A DNA stretch of 5,737 nt from an uncultured Chloroflexota bacterium (GTDB lineage: Bacteria > Chloroflexota > Anaerolineae > Aggregatilineales > Phototrophicaceae), in the NCBI GenBank assembly GCA_903904765.1, contig CAIVEA010000290.1, positions 1-5,737 on the forward strand, in the 5' to 3' direction. The notes beneath the pieces were generated by a model. That model saw only the letters and a list, made by a program, of their open reading frames with translations, had not been told where the DNA came from and did no database searches. Positions within the stretch are counted from its first letter, which is position 1, and every line of letters begins with the position of its first letter. The translations under genes and the position numbers were made by a program. This document shows positions 1 through 5,737 of the stretch, in pieces.

Positions 1-450
1 GCGCTGCGTCTGGTTGATGTGGTGATCGGTACGGAAGATGAGATTAACGCTGCTACTTTGACCAGTACCGAGCAGATGAAGCTGACACAATCGCAATCGG
101 ATACGCATGTTTCAGGTGATACGCAAGAAGCGATCACGCGATTGTTGAGCTACGGACCAGAGATTTTGATCGAGAAACGGGGCGCTGATGGCGCACGAAT
201 CCATAAGGCAGACGGGTTTAAGCAAGATGTCCCCGGTTTCCCGGTTGAGATTTACAGCATTCTGGGCGCGGGGGATGCGTTTGGTGGGGGATTTTTGTAC
301 GGGTATGTGAACGGGTGGGATTTGTATCGTGCTGTGCGGTTGGGTAATGCCTGCGGCGCGATTGTTGTGACCAAGCACGGGTGTGCGAACTTTATGCCGA
401 CGATGCCTGAAGTCGAGGCGTTTGTGGCAGGATATGGAGGTCTGGATTGA
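1..450 (+). CDS. iolC: 5-dehydro-2-deoxygluconokinase-like PfkB sugar kinase (3' part only)
   Basis: The gene enters from the left edge in frame 1, so its start and N-terminal half are missing; 149 residues are visible, about half of a usual PfkB-family kinase. The segment opens with VVIGTEDEI, the family's mid-domain 'N/G-x-x-E' strand. It then carries the ATP-binding/catalytic signature as ILGAGDAFGGGF, with the catalytic base Asp encoded at 274-276. The tail HGCANFMPTMPEVEAF closely follows the IolC C-terminus (compare HGC-x-x-AMPT in known IolC proteins). The LGAGDAF form, rather than the ribokinase-like DTxGAGD, also points to IolC. IolC phosphorylates 5-dehydro-2-deoxy-D-gluconate with ATP in the cytoplasm, the step just before aldol cleavage in inositol breakdown. 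The next gene starts inside the stop codon and encodes an aldolase, which fits this role. Another PfkB substrate (for example a sulfofructose-type kinase) is less likely but not excluded. Confidence 0.82.
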   Translation, partial: ALRLVDVVIGTEDEINAATLTSTEQMKLTQSQSDTHVSGDTQEAITRLLSYGPEILIEKRGADGARIHKADGFKQDVPGFPVEIYSILGAGDAFGGGFLYGYVNGWDLYRAVRLGNACGAIVVTKHGCANFMPTMPEVEAFVAGYGGLD

Positions 451-3400
451 CCAGTCCGGGTAAGTATCGTCATTTAATGCAGTCCAGTACGCCAGAAGGT
501 CATTTTGTGATTCTGGCTATAGATCATCGTGCAAATCTGCTGGCCTCGTTGAATAAACACGCGCCGCAGCCGTTGACGGATGCGGATTTTACGGCGTTTA
601 AGAGCCAGATTCAGGCTTCGTTGCTGCCGAGTGCAAGCGCGATTTTGACCGATCCTGTGTATGGGATTGGTTCGGGTATCGCAGGCGGGCTGATCGGCGG
701 GCAGGTGGGCTTGCTCGCGCCGCTGGAAATCACGAATTATGATCTGCACCCGCGTGAGCGAATCACGAAGTTCATCGAAGGCTGGTCAGTTGCTAAAATC
801 AAGCGGGTTGGGGGGAGTGGTGTTAAACTGCTACTTTATTATCATCCTGATGATTCGCTGGCAACTGAAAAACGTGATCTTGTGTCGCGGATTGTGGATG
901 AGTCCAACCGGCACGATATTCCCTTCTACCTAGAACCAATTGCTTATTCCGTTGATCCGGCAGGCAAGTTGAGCGTGGATGAACTGCGCCAAGTGGTGGT
1001 GGAAAGCGCACGCATTTTCAGCCAGTTGGGAGTTGATGTTCTTAAATTGGAGTTCCCTGTAGACCCGAAGCAGAGCATGGATGAAGTGATCTGGAAGCAG
1101 GCATTAGATGAGTTGAATGTCGCCTGCACCGTTCCATGGGCGATTCTAAGCGGCGGGGTGGCGTATGCGATCTTCAAACGTCAAGCGGAAATGGCTTGTG
1201 CAGCGGGGGCAAGTGGCGTGATTGTGGGGCGTGCGGTATGGGGGGAGGCCGTTGAGCTTCAGGGCGCAGCGAGGCAAGCCTTTTTGAACGATACTGGAAA
1301 GAGCCGAATGCAGGAATTGCGCCAGATTTGTGTGCAATCGGCAGAAAGCTGGCAGTTACGCACCAGCGTGCCGGATGTACAGGGCGAGTGGTACAAGAGC
1401 TATTCGGAATAATCAACATATCGGGATGAGCGACTATGGCGAAAATAGGAATTGGTGTGATCGGTCTGGGACGGATGGGGCGGGTGTACGGTTCGTATAT
1501 CGCGGCACAACTCCCATCTGCGCGGTTGGTGGCTGTGGCGGATAGTCGCCAAGATGCGCTGCAAGCATTTACGGAGACTGTCGAAGGCCCTAAAGCGTAT
1601 GCGGATTATCATGATTTGCTGAATGACCCGAATGTGCAGGCTGTGGTGGTGGTTACGCCAACTAGCACCCATCATGAAGTGGTGATAGCGGCCGCGGAAG
1701 CGGGACGTGCAATTTTTTGCGAGAAGCCTGCTGCGCTGACCCTGCGGGAAACGGATGAGATGATTGCGGTTGTACAGCGCAAAGGCGTGATGTTCCAAGT
1801 GGGGTTTATGCGGCGCTTTGATCGCGGTTACGCGGCAGCCAAGCAGCGTATTGATGCGGGCGAGATTGGCGATCCGGTAGTGATTCGCTCGATTGGGCGC
1901 GACCCGTTCCGTACTAGCCTCGAATTTGCTAATCCAGCCGTAAGTGGCGGGTTGGTTCTGGATATGGGCATCCATGATTTTGATCTGCTGCGTTGGCTGA
2001 TGCATGATGAAGTGCAGCGTGTTTATACCGAATCGGCCTCGCTGGTGTACCCCGAACTGCGGGATGTGGGGGACATTGATAACGCTATGATTAATGTGCG
2101 TTTTGAAAGAGGTGGGTTGGGTAATGTGGAAGTGAGCCGGACAGCGCATTATGGCTATGATATTCAGTGCAACGTGATCGGGACGAAAGGCGCACTGCAA
2201 ATCGGCTATTTGCAGGAAACCCCGGTTTTGCTGCTTAATCGGCAGGGTGCACATTATGATGTCGTCCCATATTTTGCGGAGCGATTTGGCCCTGCGTATA
2301 CTGCACAGATTGCACATTTTGTGGATTGTCTGCGTGATGGCAAGTCGCCAGCAGTGACACCGAAGGATGCACGTGCTGCGCTCCAGATTGGTTTGGCCGC
2401 TACACGTTCCCACCACGAGGGGCGGATTGTGTATGTCAACGAAGTAACGGCTTGAATCGAGTAGTTTTGAGTTTTGAAACACGGTTGCGGCGCATTTTGC
2501 GCTTTTCATATATACTCTGGTTCAAACATGAACCTCTTTCGCACCAGTCAGCCAGCAGGAGTCGAAGCATGACCACTCGATTTCGATTAGTATTCCTTCT
2601 AAGTTTTGTTATTTTGTCTGTGGGTCTTATGGCTTTTGCCCCAGTCGCAATGGCTTCGGAGGCTCAACAGACCTCGTTTGCTGCGCCCCGTCTAGTCGTG
2701 AACACCAGTTTTTTGAATGTGCGTACCGGACCGGGTGTGCAGTATAGTGTTCTGCTGACGGTTGTGGGCGGAACCGAACTGCCAGTTCTTGGACAGGCCA
2801 GCGATGGCGTGTGGTATCAGGTTTCTACCGTAGTCGGGGTAGGATGGGTCAATATCGAATTCTGCGTTCCGCGTGGGAGCTTTGATAACGTCCCAGTTGT
2901 GAAAGCGGAAGCGGTTGCTGTGCCTGCTGCGAGTACACCCACTACGCTTGAACTGGCGGGGCAAGGTGGTGGCGCTGCTGCCAGTGCTGCACCTGCCGCA
3001 ACTGGCGCACTCCAGCGGTTTGTAATCTCCGAAAGGCGTGTCATTACCGTTAGCCCCGGTGAGCGCATCCGTGCGATCGTTAACGTTGAAGCGGTCAATG
3101 CCCGTGTTGCTGCTTCCGATAGTGCACAGGGTATCGCGACCTTGTTCCGTGATTCGTTGATGGATTACGCAATTGTAGGCCGTACTACCGATAAAAACGG
3201 CCTTGAGTGGGTTGCGGTAGATGTGCCGGATGTGGGTGCTGGTTGGATTGAAGCCCCCAAACTCACTTTCCGTTTGTCGCATGCCAGCGGGCAGGTCATT
3301 TTAGTGATCGGTACTGTTGGAATGACCGTTACTCCCGGCGGGGATGGTGGTAATCTGCCGGTTATTGTCACAGGCCGTGAAGGATATTTGTTAGGCTTTA

Positions 3401-5737
3401 GCTCAGGTTCCCAGTATGCTGAGATTGAACTCGATACTGGCGAGCAAGGTTGGGTGCCGGTGAATAGCATTGTTAACCGCACAGGCACGGCTACCGATGA
3501 GATTGACGTGAGCCAACTGGCTGCTGCACCAGTTGCACCTGCTCAGTCCGCGAGCGATGCTCAGGCAGGACAGGGTGGTGGGCAGGTTGTATCTGCGGGT
3601 ATTGCGGGTGCACATGTGGTTGTGAATACTGGCTTCCTGAACATTCGTAGTGGCCCCGGTGCTCAATATACAGTGGTTGCCACCGTTCCCGGCGGCGCGA
3701 AGCTGTCCGTTCTGGGTATTGCGAAGGATCGCGTATGGTTCCTCGTACAGGGTTCCTTCGGTCAGGGCTGGGTCAATAGCGAATTCGTGGTGTTCCGGGG
3801 TAGCATTGATGCTGTCCCGACTATTGCAGATGGCGTGGCTGTGGGTGTAATGGCCTCACCGATGGCTGTGCTGTTCGGTGCGGTGAATCTATATGCGGCA
3901 CCCGGCACCAATTTTGGTGCGATTGGTAGTTTGACAGGCCCGGTTGAGATTGCAATTGTGGCGCGTACTGCGGATAACACGTGGTTGCAGCTCAACACAT
4001 CGCTCGGTTTCGGGTGGGTGCTGGCAACGCAGGTTCAGGTTCGTGGCGATCTGAGTCAGGTCGCTATAGTCGGCTAAATCTGTTTTTCTCCCTGTGGTGT
4101 AAACCGCCCCATTAATCCATAATGGGGCGGTTTTGTTGGATTGTCCTGTTGGTTTTCAATGCGTGCCCGTTGTGTGGCACGGAGGTCATGATGTCCAGTC
4201 TAGTTGAAAAGTTCACGGGACGGAAATTCGTCCCCGAATCAAGTGCAACGTATGATCGGGCGATGTTTGGTTCTGGTCGCGATATGTCGAAGGCGCTTGA
4301 AACAACTGCTTTGCGTCCGGCACATCGTATTGGTTTGTGGCCGATTCTTTCTTCGACTGAACCTGAAGTTGCAATGGGGTTGGGTGTTACGCTGGCAGTC
4401 TTGCTAGAACGTTTTCAGTCGGTTCGCGTTTATCGGTTGCTGGCCCGGCTTGAGGATGAGGCGACTGAGGACTATCAATGGTCTATCACCGATTCCCAAT
4501 ATGGAGTGGATGATTGGATTCTTGACGGTCTAGATGAGAATGCCGCATTGTGGGGGCAGTTAGAAAAAGCAAGTGGGCGCTGGATGTTAAGGCTCGAACT
4601 GGAAGATGATTTGAGCGAGTCGGATGAGGTGATGACATTTAGCCGTGAGGCCGAGAGCGTGGCTGGATTGGTTGCTATGCTGCCGGAACTGGCAGAGGAA
4701 GTGGCAGATGCTCTGAGTGTGACGGATACCAACCCACTAGATGTGCTGTTTGATATACAGGTATGGTCAGATGCGACTGTGCAGAGCCTGCTAAAAGTGT
4801 ATTTTCGATGGGAACTGAATTTGTTGCTCGATATGTGGGGGCTGTCGTGGTCGGTGGATTCCATGTGGTCAGCCTATGATGAATTGACGAGTCTGGTGGG
4901 CGATCAGCAAGCAGATTTGTTCGCGTGGGTGGCGGCGCACGCCACCGCAAGAGCCTTGTTCACTCTGAACGAGACTGTAATAGGCGAAGCTATACTCCCT
5001 GAAGTGGAAACGATGGCGGAAGAATTGCGCGTTCAGCCCAGCGCAGGAGTTATCCTAAGCGCCGTACTGATGCGGTTGCGCTATCCACTGCGTGCTTACG
5101 ATGTCCTAGAGGATAGTGTGAGTGCCCACCCAGATCATTCTGCGTCCTATCTGGCGCTGGGTGAGTTATATCGGCAGGGGAATGATGTAGTGGGCATGGT
5201 AGATGCTTATCAACGGGCTATTGAGCGCGAAGTAGATACAGTCGAAATTGATATGCACTATGCCGATTTGCTGCTGTTCATGGATGCGGCGAGTGTGAAT
5301 ATCACGGAAGGGGCTGTGCGCCAGACGGCATCGGGGCGGGAGTATGTAGAAGGGTTTGTGTTTATCGAAGCGGGGGAATCACAGTCGCAACCGGGGCATG
5401 ATGAGGATGGCAATTCTTATCTGGTGCTGGAGGCGGTGCAGGCTTTACAGTCCGCGCTGAAAATTGACCCCGACCACGTGGAAGCAATGGGGCAGTTGGC
5501 GCTCCATCAGATTGATCTGCGTGATCCTGCGATGTGGGACACTTTTGAGACGCTGGTAGAGAAGGATGATAAGGGCGAATTGACCCGAATGGTGGTTGAT
5601 GCGTTCTACAATCTTGAAGACTGCGAACCGGGAATTGTGATTCTTGAAGCAGCGGTGGAAGCCCAACCTAAGCGGGCTGATCTACGGATTAACCTTGCGG
5701 TGGGGTTGTTGCAGATCGAGGATTCTGAAGGTGCTCA

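Overview
This window reads as a bacterial chromosomal segment with every gene on the + strand. Base composition is near balanced. Multi-domain SH3b envelope proteins and large TPR proteins next to a compact sugar-catabolism operon are reminiscent of Chloroflexota (Anaerolineae-like) genomes. That placement is an inference from style, since no marker gene is present.

Left part (1-2455): three tightly packed genes form the 3' end of a catabolic operon that looks like myo-inositol degradation. They are the C-terminal half of an IolC-like PfkB-family kinase, a LacD/DeoC-type class I aldolase whose TTG start overlaps the kinase stop, and an IolG-like Gfo/Idh/MocA dehydrogenase 23 nt further on. 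Together they would cover inositol oxidation (IolG), phosphorylation of the ring-opened acid (IolC) and its cleavage to a three-carbon ketose phosphate and a semialdehyde (aldolase in the IolJ role). The remaining steps (IolE, IolD, IolB, IolA) would have to be encoded outside the window.

Middle part (2456-4137): a 113-nt intergenic stretch carries a plausible promoter, a short GC-rich hairpin with a T-run, and a perfect 16-bp dyad at the expected transcription start. It drives a 502-residue exported protein made of SH3b-like domains, two of which are recent enough duplicates to align without gaps. A strong 14-bp-stem intrinsic terminator closes this unit.

Right part (4138-5737): after a short leader with a small hairpin abutting a strong Shine-Dalgarno sequence, a large gene begins and runs off the window. 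Its 515 visible residues have no signal peptide. The N-terminal region has the pattern of a divergent TolB/FlgO-like domain, followed by an all-helical TPR region. I see no tRNA, rRNA, CRISPR array or mobile element. The most unusual points are the dyad-controlled SH3b gene and the unassigned TolB-like/TPR protein. The catabolic genes are recognisable families in a somewhat unusual pairing.
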